Below, in pieces: positions 10,999 through 23,200 of a DNA stretch of 64,000 bases; the stretch's first letter is position 1, and each line of letters begins with the position of its first letter. The notes under the pieces were generated by a model. That model ran no database searches. It worked only from the letters and a program-made list of their open reading frames with translations, and had not been told where the DNA came from. The translations under genes and the position numbers were made by a program. The stretch comes from Mesodorylaimus sp. YZB2_4 (Eukaryota; Nematoda; Enoplea; Dorylaimida; Dorylaimidae): positions 270,127-334,126 of the forward strand of contig JASANH010000142.1 in NCBI GenBank assembly GCA_030248295.1. Direction: 5' to 3'.

Positions 10999-13900
10999 CA
11001 AACGTGAGGACGCATTCGAGAAGTGACTCGGTTGTTGTCTGGCATATTCCGAAGGACCAATGAAGTCGAGTCAGGCATCGATCTTGCCTGTGTATATGCG
11101 AATGTTTGTTTTTGTGGTTTTGACTGTCAATGTAAATGAATGATATTTTTGGAGTGTAGTGTCGTTTAGAGAATGATTAGATTTTAGTGTTTTTTTGGCC
11201 ATGGTTGGTGCGATAGTGTTGTATCTACTTTAGTGAGTTTCGAAAAATATGCCATGCGAGTGTGTTACTGGGTTTTTAGATCATGATACGACAGCGTAGG
11301 AGGGGATTAGTGCAAGCCCTCGAGCGTGGCATGACTAAAATGGCAAGTAGGCCTTACTCAGCGCAAAATTTAAATTTCCCGCCAAAAGATGCCTATGCCA
11401 GCTTCACGTAGATGAAAAGTCACCTTCAAAGCTTATGCGCTGGCTAAATTGTAAAAAATGTTTTTATTTTGTTGATATTTTTCCGAATATGATTTTAATT
11501 TGTCGTTTTCTTTTGAAAAAATGGCCGAGAGTTGTTGTTTTATGCTGAAGCCGCGCAAATGCTTGAGGAGGGACTTTTCATCTGTGTACACCTGTTATAG
11601 GCAGCTTGCAGCGGGAAATTCAAATTTACTCTGAAATGGTCTATATTTTTAATTTTAAAAGCTTAGTCTGGTAGGTTTTTGCGAAGTTTAAAATTTTTAA
11701 GGAATGAATGGCGGATCTCGAACATAGTCCGGAGAAAAGAATCTAAACTAGTGGCTTAAAAATGACGTAAAGTTTAGAGATTAGGAATGTTTCTAAATGG
11801 CTGGTCATTTGCGAGGAATAAGCATGGAAACTAGTTTTAGCACTTTACTCATCGATTCTCAAAAAATCCTCTTCTAAGCACTTTAAGAGAAGAAAGAGTC
11901 CATTTGCAATTCGCCCACGCTCGCATTTTCTTACGAGAGTAAGCGAAAATAGAGCGATGATAGAAAGAGCGTTCATCCTCCTTCCGTGCTTCAGAACCAT
12001 TACTGGAAAAGTGTCACGGATTTCGCGCTCGATTAGTATCACCTAAGCTGGTAAGTTGTAGGCGCTTTGCTGTACTGCTGTGGGGTGTATGAGCCTGTGC
12101 TACAGGTTCAACACTCTCGGGGGGGGGGGGGGGGGTTGTTTGAGGGGTTACGACCTCGGGTTCCACCAGCTGAGTCTGTCACTGGGCAGTTTAGACCTGG
12201 CGGTTCCTAGCTTTCGGTGCCCAACATATTGCTTAGCTCAATTTACACTGGAGTTGGTAACAAAAACCTGCTTCTCCTTTTCGCACGATGGCGCACTGTT
12301 TCTTGCTAGTTTTCGCATTCCAGAACGTGCCTTTGTAATCTCCTACTTATGCACACCTAATGGAGGTTGCAGTAAAAAAGTGAGCCTGCTGGTTTGAGCT
12401 TTTGTCGAAGATAAATCTTCTTCCTTGGTCGTCCAACGTCATTCGTCGGGAAGGTGCGAGCGGGAACAAGCAGTTTCACTCTTATGCCTAGAAACATATG
12501 TCATTTTGTGCAAAAAGCAATTGGTCTCAAGTTATTGCCATCGACTTTTGTTTTGTGCTTGTTTGAAAACCAAGCAAAGAAAAGCGTTTAGGAAAGAAGT
12601 TTCTTCGGCTCGTTAATTTTTCGCCCAACAACAGTTGCACGTCGTTTCGTCAAGATTTTATCGATGAAATAGTCCGCAACACCAACGTTTGGCCTACGAG
12701 CTTCACAGTCGACGAGTCGTTCTCTCGTGTGAAAACGATCCTTTTTTTAATCACTTTACACTGAAATTCGGAGGGGTTGAGCGTGTAAGCCTTGACTATG
12801 AAAGCCAGAATTGGTTTCGGAGTCGCTGATGAAGGCTTCTTTTGACGGAGTGAGCTCGTAATTGAAGCCCGTTCATGCTGATAACACGGCCCACTCGATT
12901 CAAGCCATCCGTACCATTCGATACGGGACACCTTGGCCAACAGGTATATGAGCAGTGCTGGCCATTTCGTATGTTCATCAGGTCGGAACGAAGTCTTTGG
13001 AACCTTCTATTTGCCCAATCCTCTTCCATTAGGCCTCGGACTCCTCGTGCCCGGTACACGTTCGAGGTGCGTATTGGGAGAAGGAAGTGAGCAAAAAAGA
13101 CTTCGGGATCGATGAACACACGTTTTCGGATAGCATAAACCACCACCTACTCCCAGCATGGTCACTGCCGGGCCCTGTTCTGGGTTTTTCTGTACATTTT
13201 CTTAAAACTTGTCAACAGCGAGTAAACTATTTTCGGACAATATTTTATTTGTTTTATTTGTATTCGGGGATTTTACTGACCACTGAGAAAATTGAACTAT
13301 CAACGGACATGGCTGCTGCTTTGAGCATATGGACATTGTCAATAGTGGAAAGAATTTATTAGACGTGTATTCGTCATTTTTCGATTTGATTTATTTTCGG
13401 AGAAAGCTATTTCGGCGGGACTAAAAACTGACGCGTTTTTTCTTTTAAAAGAAACTCGACGCTTGAAGTTTTAGAAAGGTAAAGAGTGTAACATTTCGAA
13501 AATGAAAGCAATAAGAAGTTTGAGAATGTCAATTTGAGTAGGGGTGTAAGGATTTGATGGAGTGACACTTGTGAGTGAGGTCGTACTTGAAAAACGCACC
13601 GAAACTGAGTCGACAAGGATGGCTTGTTTGAGTGATCAGGAAAGAACAATACGGGGAATCAGATTTCTTATTGTTGTATTCGGTTTATTATCGATTTTTG
13701 GAGGAGGCTGGACTCTGACTACTGTAAAAGGATGAGTCAGATTGGAGTGCGAGGGTCTGACCCTGAGCGGGTGAATCAGACAGGGGATTCTGACGGGCAC
13801 CCTGAACTCTGTCCATGTCCGTACCTGCTGTCTTTGTGGAAGGTATGGAATAATTGGCCACACGCCATTCTCCGAAGACTATGTCTGGTCTGTGATGCGA

Positions 13901-16900
13901 TTCTTGTTTTTGTACATGGAAACCCGACTGAGACACTGTGGACTGTTGATGAGTGGTAATTAAAGGAGGCTCCGAACTCACCTGTGCGTCAGGAGGATCT
14001 GCCGTGGGATTGATTAGGTCAGTGGACGAGCGCCTGAACGGTCTTGGCGAATCCCTAATGATGATGAGACTAGTTTCTAGACCATCTTTGCAAAGCACTA
14101 ACTAATTAGTTAGACGTCCTTTCGTGTGACCCAGGCTAGTCGGCTAGGACAACAGTTTTAGTCAGGCTTTGGAAAGAGCTAGTAAGTGCGTTTTGGGCGC
14201 CGCACTTGTCGGAATCCGTTTCGACAAACGACTCAACGGCTCAAATTTATGAACCAGAGCATTGAATGGCTTTTCTTCGAGCGCTGGCCACGAGTTGAGC
14301 TAGGTTCTACCAGAAACCAGTCCGATGTGGTATTGGCTCCTCCTATCGATCAGTTGACTGAGGCGGCCGAGCTTTATTGTTTCTGCGCAACAATCTTTTC
14401 TCTTTGCCTTAGCAGCTTGCCAGTTGACTGCGTCTGTTTTCTGCAAGTGGACAGGGAAGACGATGGGAGACACTCTTGTCATAATGGCCTTGTGTTTCAA
14501 GGGCGTGAGTGTAGGTGTGACCCGGGGCCAGTTGTAATCCTTCGTTCCCAGTGCCAGCGTCTATTCGTCGGACAAACAGGAGCAGTATGTGGGAGCAATG
14601 CTTACTCTATTGCGTACTAGCAGTGAAGAAGCAGCGTTTATTATTGAGCTGTTGGTGGTCCGATTGATCGTCGACTGGCGATCTCGTCGACGAGAATGGG
14701 CCTCGTTATTGTCCACACCGCCCGTGGTGGCCTCGAGCGGGCTAGTCTTTTGCTTATTACTTGTCCTGGCGGAGATCATGCGGTGACCATGGAACGAGAG
14801 AGGAATGACTTTGGTAGCCAGAGCTGATCGTGAGTGGACGCGGGTGGGCGTTGTCGGGTTCAGTTAGCTGTTGGTGTCCGCTTCGAAAACTAGCCTTTCG
14901 TTCGACGGTTCGCATTTGAGCGAAGACGCGAAAAGTGAAATCCCAGGAAAGGACGATGTTCGCACGCGTGATAATCAATCGCCATTGAAGCCCCTCGACG
15001 CGCCGGCTATTACGCAACGCGTCGACGAGCAGCTACGAATTCCAGTCGAGTGACGAGGACTTTCGAGCGCCTTACTTGTCATATTCATGGTCTAATCGAC
15101 ACGCTCACCGCTTCGAGGCCCACTTCAATAATCAAGTCAACTGCAAAATTGAAGCAAAGACATTGAATCGAACTCGCACACCTCGCTCCCACGATTGTGT
15201 ACGGTAAGGCTAGCTATAATCCACTTCTGGACGCAGACGTTTTTCTCGAGGCTCCCCCCTCTTTTTCTCCATCTTCTCTTCTCGCCCATTCTTCTCGTCG
15301 ATCCGATTTTCTTTTCACCACTAGTCTTATCGTTAGCCTGACTGACGGTTTTGGGAGGGCGGAGGGTAAAAGAAATCGACGCCGAGCACGATAGCCGCTT
15401 TGGAGGAATGTCTTCCGGCATGTAGCATAGAGTAGTCGACTCGTTTGGCACACCGATGGACAGTCGTTGAGTGAGAGCTAACGAGTTTCCAATGCATCAT
15501 CTGGCTACCTTCCACGACTGTCCTGCAGCACAGTCGCAGCCTAGATTTCATTTCCCTAATTAAACCCATACGCCTAGTCGATTTCCATCTTAGACTTGAC
15601 TCTAGTCGTGTCGACTTGTCTCTGCCTCAGCCATGTATATACTACGAGCACGGAGTTAATGCTCGCCACGAGACTTGACCAATGTTTCAAAGACAAGGAG
15701 CCTCGTTTTTTCCTCCAACATCATTATTGGTTATTGGAAAAGTGCCGGGCGCATTTCAATTTCTGTTTCCTCCTTCAAATGGATCTGGTCGATTCGCAAA
15801 TAGCATACAAACTCGTTACGTTTTTCAAGTGGATCTTTTTTCTTGATTAGTGAGCTTTGGTGGAAGATAAGCGGCTGATTCAGGAGTATTTTTTTGTCGC
15901 TCCGCTTGATATAATTTCCAAATATGGACAATACGTCTGATCATATCGAGATAAGGTACAGAACTCAGTAATTGGTTGCACCTTGCATTCGCCTCAGCCA
16001 ACCTATGGCTGCATTGGCATATGCAAGTTACTATTTCTGATCTCAGTTTTTAAGCAGAACGAAAATGAAGTTGGAGGGATTCGGGAAACGCCCTCTTAAT
16101 CAACTTGGGTAGCTCGTTAATGAGTAGGCGACTACAATTGACTCGAACCAAGTCGATTGTGGGAGCGGAGAAAAATGATGCGAATGCCAATGTTGCCATC
16201 ACGTCGTCGGCACCAAAATTGCATTGGCTACGTTCCTTTTTTTGCGTCTTCCTGACTGTGAACGACGGCTAAAGAAAAATCGTTTCTTCTAGACTTTGAT
16301 ACGATCGTTGTCTTAGGCCGTCATTAAAGCTCGATTCAAACAAGCCAGCCTCTTTTCCTGCTTCGCGGACGCCTTTTTCATTCTCTCATCTCACTCCCAT
16401 TTACCATACCTAACTTACTCTTTTTCGCATCCCTTTTCTCCCTTGAAAACCCGAGTACGAATCGAGGATGAGCGAAGGCGAGGCTGGTGGGCGAATAGTG
16501 CTATGATAAGTGGGACTTAGGTGATCGGTGTTTTTTGGTAGGGGATGGCTAAGTAAGGAGAGACCATGCGAGCAGTGCCCCGAGTGAGTTCATGGCACTG
16601 ATCTTACCAAAACTTCCAAGTTGACCCTCCGCTGGGAAAAGTGTGTAATTTCTAGATCGATCATCTGATTCTCGATTCTTGCTTGGACCGAATTCTTGAG
16701 GGAAAATGTTTGTATTTTCCAGCCGTGGCTCTTTTTCGGCCGCTTTTTGTGTCTTCATCTGTGACTGGATGATAATCATTGCAAGTCCGTTGTTTCGTAC
16801 TTTCGCGTTTGATAGCCGAAATTGAGATTTTTTGTCGATTCTACCAAATGCTTCCTCGCTCATTCGTTATTGCCACAAGCAATAGCTCGAAGATGGGGCT

Positions 16901-17219
16901 CCTTTGCGGCACCATTTGTTGTCGACTAGGGATAGCAGACTGCGCAAATTAGCCAGGTAGTTTTTAAGAGAGCTATGTCAAGTTCAGGTGCTTGTTGAAT
17001 GAAAGTAAAATGCACCACGAATTGTTGGCGCGTCAGAAACAGACGAGATTTGTTTTGTGCACGTGCGTCAGAGGGGGATTGTGTATGCGGACAGTATAAT
17101 GTGCTCTCGATGTGATACTGTTCCCAGAGCACTGATGGCATGCTGACGATGAACCTGGCCTTGCCTGTAGTTGTCGTGAGGTCACGGGGTTGGTGTTGGA
17201 ATGGGCTAGCATTGATGCC
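10999..17219. other. 6.2 kb with no recognised gene
   Basis: No conserved protein, exon chain or RNA gene could be supported on either strand. Open frames such as those near 13.7-14.6 kb and 15.1-15.5 kb lack recognisable domains and look like chance frames. The interval holds a 17-base G run at 12119-12135 and few of the dispersed repeats seen elsewhere. It may contain 5' untranslated exons and control sequence of the GPCR, but this is only position-based inference. Confidence 0.5.
12119..12135 (+). repeat. Poly(G) run, 17 bases
   Basis: Uninterrupted G homopolymer in gene-free sequence; one of several long G or C runs in the window. Confidence 0.95.
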
Positions 17220-20200
17220 ATGTCCTGTTTCAGGCTCATGTCGTCGGACGATCAGACGTGGGTTAGCCCTAGTTGGCTCGTTGGTGCTGCGGCCAATGGC
17301 GTGGCGGCCAATGTGACGGACGACGTGCTCGATGCATTCGGTGACCACGGGCGTGGATACGCGGGCGAAGAGCTTTACGAATTGACAATAGGAGAGAAAG
17401 TCTTATGGTTCTTTGTTTACGGCGTGATTGCATTCATGGCCGTATTTGGTAACCTCCTGGTCATATACGTCGTATTTACATGCCCAAGGTATGGCATCAT
17501 TCAGGGGCAGGGCAGAGAGGTTATGACAGAACCAGGTGCGGGTCTGTGGCGGACAGATCCAGTCATGAGATGGAGTACCAGACACTGATGCTGACCGTAG
17601 AAACCGTGGCCAAGTGAACTGTTCGACTGTGAGCATACAAGGCGTGTTCGACCTGCCCTGAGTTCGTGAAGAGTGTGACACACAGCCACATTCGAAAAAT
17701 GACAGACTAGCGAAGCTTGTGCTTATGACGGCTGGAGCGTAATCTCAAGGAATTTTAAAACTTATAAATTGATTCTAACGGTCGGGCATTCTGTTTTGGT
17801 CAGTTCAGATTTACCATTCGCCACGCTCTGGGATAGTGGATAAGCGACTGAGCTGGCTATTCGCGCTCATACCTGATTTGGCTCTCCATTCCCCTCTTTT
17901 AGGCTGCAAAACACGACGAACTTCTTCATAGTAAACTTGGCCCTGGCGGACGCCATGACTGGCTTATTGGCCATCCCGTTCAAGTTTCAAGCCGCCCTCC
18001 TGCAAACGTGGTATCTGCCTAATATCATGTGCAGCGTAGTGCCTTTTATCGAAACAGTTTCATTATCAGTCAGTGTGTTCACATTGACGGCAACGGCCGT
18101 TGATCGGTTCAGGTAAACATACATTTCTTCTATTCTATTTTTAAATTAAGTTTTTTTTAACAATTGCTTAATCAAAGTTTGTTCCAATAAGGACTACTAA
18201 TTTTCAGGGCCGTTATCTGGCCGACGGAAGCGAAAATGACAAAATCGTGCGCCAAGTTGATTATTATGTGCGTATGGGCATTCAGTGTGGCATTTAGCAT
18301 TCCGTACGGCGTAGATCATCAAGTCGAAGTGTTCCCTCAGAATGTGACTGCGCCTGATGCCGAGCAGCATGCAAACTCGTCCCAATTCACGGTCATCTAC
18401 ATCCTCCAATGCCTGCCCGTGCACGGAGATGAGCTTTGGTGGAAAGGTGCGTCCGCATTGGTCCCGTCCCGAGTTGTTTGCCCGTGACACAGGGGAACAG
18501 CACTAATACAAAAACACCCACTGCAGCACTTGGCTGTAGTCTAATTGGTGCTCGGCAAAAACAAAAGCAGCTAAACTTGCGAGCTTGCTTATTGAGTGCA
18601 GCTACCATTTCGGGGGCCTGGCTCATTTTCTTGAAAGTGAATTGGTTTCAGAATTGCCCCATGAATTTTGTGAATGCTCGTTCAGACCCGACTAGCCGGC
18701 CGCACTGCCCCCCCCCCCCCCCCCCCGCCCCCTAGGGTCAGGGGGGTACTCTTTGGCTCACGTCAGACTCGTCACAAAAGCTGCTTGTCGAACATTGTTC
18801 TATTACCAGTCCGCTTCGAGTCGGGAGGGCACTTGGGAGTGATGGAGGGAAATGACAGCGTCGGTGTTTGTCAAAAGAGAATTTCGACTTGAAAAAACAA
18901 TTAAGTTAGGACTGAAAGGCGTGTGAGTGTGCTTGCGGCAATGGTGCCAGCTGCATGGAACGGGTAATTGAACCACGACTCGTCCCCTGCCCTAAACATG
19001 CCCGCTACAAGGAGATCCCATTTTAGATTTTCGAACTTTTTTCCCTTCAAACATCATTTTCCATTTGGTACCGATCCTTTTTTTTGCATGTTTTGCGCTT
19101 TTTTTAAGAACACAATTCTAAGAGCACGCTAGAACAATTGATCAGGGAAGACATAAATAAGAAAAACTGTCAAGTTTTTTGAAGAAGTTATCACAAAATT
19201 AGGAGGAACCAGGAACAGTAAATTTCATGTCCAAAAATCGACCCTGTTTGAAACTATATTTTATTCCTTTTTGGAATCTGGAACTTCCCGCCCGCCTGAG
19301 AAGGGAAAGAAAATGCCAAAAACGTGAACCTGCTTTGGCGCACGTATGGTGGGTAAAATATTGTTTCGAGAAGGGTATCGCAAATGATAACGGTTGAAAT
19401 TTAGACAAAATCACTCCAGTAAGGTGGCCACATTTGCATCGACTTGCAGTGCCGCACAAGCTTCAATTTGTTGTGTGCTTTGTTTATTCTATGTAGAAAT
19501 GCCCGCATTCATCCTTACAACACTCAGGGTGCAGATAACCTAAATACTCATTTTGTTTCCCTCTCCCCAATAATACCCCTCAAATAGTTTCCCCGGGGTG
19601 ATGTTGATGTGCCAACGTACTGCCGCAGTATGCGTAATGAGTAGAGCCCAACCAGTGGACACCCTGCCGTCCATGCTCTCGAATATGTTCTAGGTTGCCG
19701 ACCGTCCAGGGTTGCCGACTAATTTCTGTATGAGGATACGGGAGAGGTAAAACCAGTCCTTGGTTGCCGACCAATGGTCATCTTCAGTGTACAAAATATG
19801 ATGCGCAAGTACATTTTCTGTTCTGGAAGTTTATCGGAAATTGTGCGCACTGTACCACATTCGATGTAACAGAGGTTGCTTCTCTTCCGAAAATTTTCCG
19901 GAATTTGTTGCGGAAAATGTTCTCGAAAGATGAGCGCAGTTCACGGAAATCTTCACATGCTCGTTTGCGAAAGTCAAACTGAGGCTAATCATTTTTATTT
20001 GTGCCCTATCAATAAATCCCCCCTTTAGTGGATGGGCAGGCTGGGTCTGAGGACGACCAACCGTGCAGAGGGCTGGAATAACAGAATAAACAACGATTTC
20101 GGAAAACCTCACCCAGCCCTCGACGCATTTGTTGGGTTGATTTTTGGCCCTTTTTCCGCGGGCTAGAGGGCTTGTTAGTTGACCCTATCTTGCCATCGAC

Positions 20201-23200
20201 GAGGGTCAATCCGGGATACATGCCGGCAAGGGCGCGTGTTAGTCGCAACCCCGCGATGCGGGTGGTTACACAGTGGGGCAACCATACCTAGTGAGGGGAC
20301 CCGGATTCGAGAGCCTCCCGCCCCAGAAGGCCTCTCCTCGTTTACCGACCCCAGAGGGATGCAGGGTGAGTCACTCACTGCCAGACGTGCAAGGCGCAGA
20401 GAGAACTTCACCAAGTTCTCATATGGCCAGAGTTGAACTCGTGGCCGACAGGTTTCCAGCTCTGCCAAGCAAACTGTGACACACGCCTTTCACCGCTACA
20501 CCACCCAGGCGGCCTCAACACATTCTTGCATTGTCTGCAAGAAACGCACCTCGCGATTCTTGCAGACTCCAAGATTCTTGCAAACTCGAGCGCGAGCTCC
20601 AGCCATGAATGGCTTTGGTGCCTTATTGCCTTAGATTCAGCGTCACTTGCATGTACAGTATATTATGTAATGGAATAGAGAGGCAAGGGGAGCGTGCATC
20701 GATTTTGTTCATCAATTTATTCAAGTGAAAATGGGTTTGACTGCCATTAACGATATGTGGAATATGTGGCCGGACTTCGCCATTGTAGGTACGAATCAAA
20801 ATGCATTTAGCACACAGTTCATACAGTTTGAATTTCGCGCCTATCGCGCTTCTTACTATTAGTCGGCAACCCTGGACAGTCGGCAACCTAGGCTACTACG
20901 ATGCTCTCAATGGGGAAAAGGATGGGAACTAGTTGAGTGAATTCCATGCACTGCAGAAGTGATGGGGCTGATTTTAGGAATGAAATACTAAGTTATTTGG
21001 GAGAATCTGTGTGCCGAAATATGTTTTAAACTATAATAATGCCCCTGTCTTTTAAAATTATTTTCCCTTATTTGCCTGTTTGAAAACATTGCTTCTACAG
21101 TAGATTATTTGGGTATTGACGGTATGCACAGTGCATACTGTGGGCTTAGAAATGGGCATTGCTGCCTGCACATCCAACTGAACTGATTTTGAGCTGCACC
21201 CAATGCCAGTGTCACGTTGTCGACCCTGGGCATTGGTATGCAGAGGGTCGCATCAGAGTGCTCTGACAAGTAGACCATTCAACCTCCTCAGTCTGCGTCA
21301 ACATAGACCTCAACTAAGGATTTGCCTTTAATCCGCTCCTATAGCCGCCCAAAACCTCTGCCTGCGCATAAATCATATTCAAATATCGCACGTGCATTGC
21401 TGCGTATGACATATGCGCGCGAAATTTAAATCACAGTTGGTGTAATTTTTGGCGCGAGTTCAAATATTGCTGTTAAAAAACTAAAGTGTGCATGAAGCTG
21501 CATTGGTGCTAAATGTATTAGCCCGTTTCCCTGACCAGAGCAACCAAGCCTGGAAAGAATAGGAGAGAATATAGCTGACTGAAATCGATGGGAGAACTTC
21601 GACTGCAGAAGGGTAAGGCCAATCTACAATAGGACTACACTGGCGGATGAAACATCAACATGAGGGGTAGATCAAATATCGTTTCCTTTTCGCCATAACC
21701 CATCAAGCACGAGGTTACACCACCAAGACGTCAACGAAACTAGAAACTTTTTTCCGCAAGGTGTCAGCACGATACCTCTGTGTGCACTACTGTAATGTCT
21801 CACTCAGTTCGGTGATTAGACGCAATATTTCCATGGGTTTGTGTGTGCGACATGCTTCATAGAGTATGTCCATTTTTAGCTTACAATATCTACTTGACGA
21901 TCATTCAATATTTCGTGCCTTTGTTTATTATTGACGGTGCTTACATCATTATCGGCTATAAAGTATGGCTGACCAAGCCCATGATCGACGTAAGAGACGA
22001 GCGGAGTCGAATGTTCGAACAGAATAAGAAACGAGTATGTGCTCTAATCAGCCTTCAATTAATGTGAAAAAACATGTGCTTTCAGGTTGTAAAAATGCTG
22101 ATTATTGTGGTAGCAGGTAAGATGGGAATCGATATTGTCATAGGAATGTACACAATATTCATGGTTTCAGTTTTTACGTTCTGCTGGTTGCCATACGAAA
22201 CATATTTGGTGCTCAATGAAGTCCGCCCTAATATTAACGAGTAAGCATCGGGAACTCTTTCATGACTTCAAATTCAAATTCGCCATTTTATCCAGCAGAG
22301 GGCTCACAATCTTGCTGGCAACCCAATCCTAGAGAGACTCCTCTGATGTGCTAAGAGGCGGAGTACACTGTTGATTGCATTAGTGTGTCAATCCGGCACC
22401 GCAGTAGCCTTCGTTCGGGATTACAGTTTTTGCGGATCGGGACCAGCAGGGCCTAGTTTCTCGAAAGCACTTATGTACATATGATGCTGCTTAGGCCATA
22501 TTTATAGTCAGCAGTCAGTCCAGCCTAAAGGTTAGCGCTTTCGATAAACTGGGCCCAGGATCAGGATTCGGTCAGCGCTGGTCGGGTTCAGGATCGTGAT
22601 TAGTACTGTAGGTACAGTCATGTACTGTACTGGCTTTGGCATGTATGATAATGCACTGTATTGTAATACAAAAATTTTTCGCCCCCTCAGGCCATAATTA
22701 CAAGCAATCTCCATAGCAAGCACCATACAGCACACTCGAGGACCAAGGAACACATCTGTGGCAGCCAGTTTTTACCCAGGCGGGAGTCGAACCCTCCCCT
22801 GTAAGTGTGGACCCAGAAGGAGACAGGCGCCTTAATCGCTAGGCCGCGACTCGGGTCTCATGATCTCATGATTTCTGTGGTCGTATATAGTCACTGTTGA
22901 ACTTTACACCGCCTTGACGCTGATGTCTCTGCGCACGTTTTGACCACCCTGCATTTGAAAACAATCCAGCCACACATGATTCCCCCCCCCCCCGTGTTAG
23001 GGGATTTGTCAAAACAGGGCTATAGCTGTTTTTGAATCGGGATCCCGAACGAGCACTAGACCACAGTAGGATGCCTGCGTGCACGGTGGCTAGTCCTTCT
23101 ACAGCATAGGACTGCTTTCCAGGTACCGATATATTAATATCATATTTTTCTGTTCGCATTGGCTGGCGATGTCAAACAGTTGCCTGAATCCGATCATTTA

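Noticed and set aside
12080-12397. 105-residue frame spanning a poly(G) run
   Set aside because: The glycine stretch comes from the homopolymer; the rest has no recognisable features.
14186-14620. 144-residue plus-strand frame with many cysteines
   Set aside because: Cysteine spacing matches no domain I know and no exon chain supports it; treated as a chance frame.
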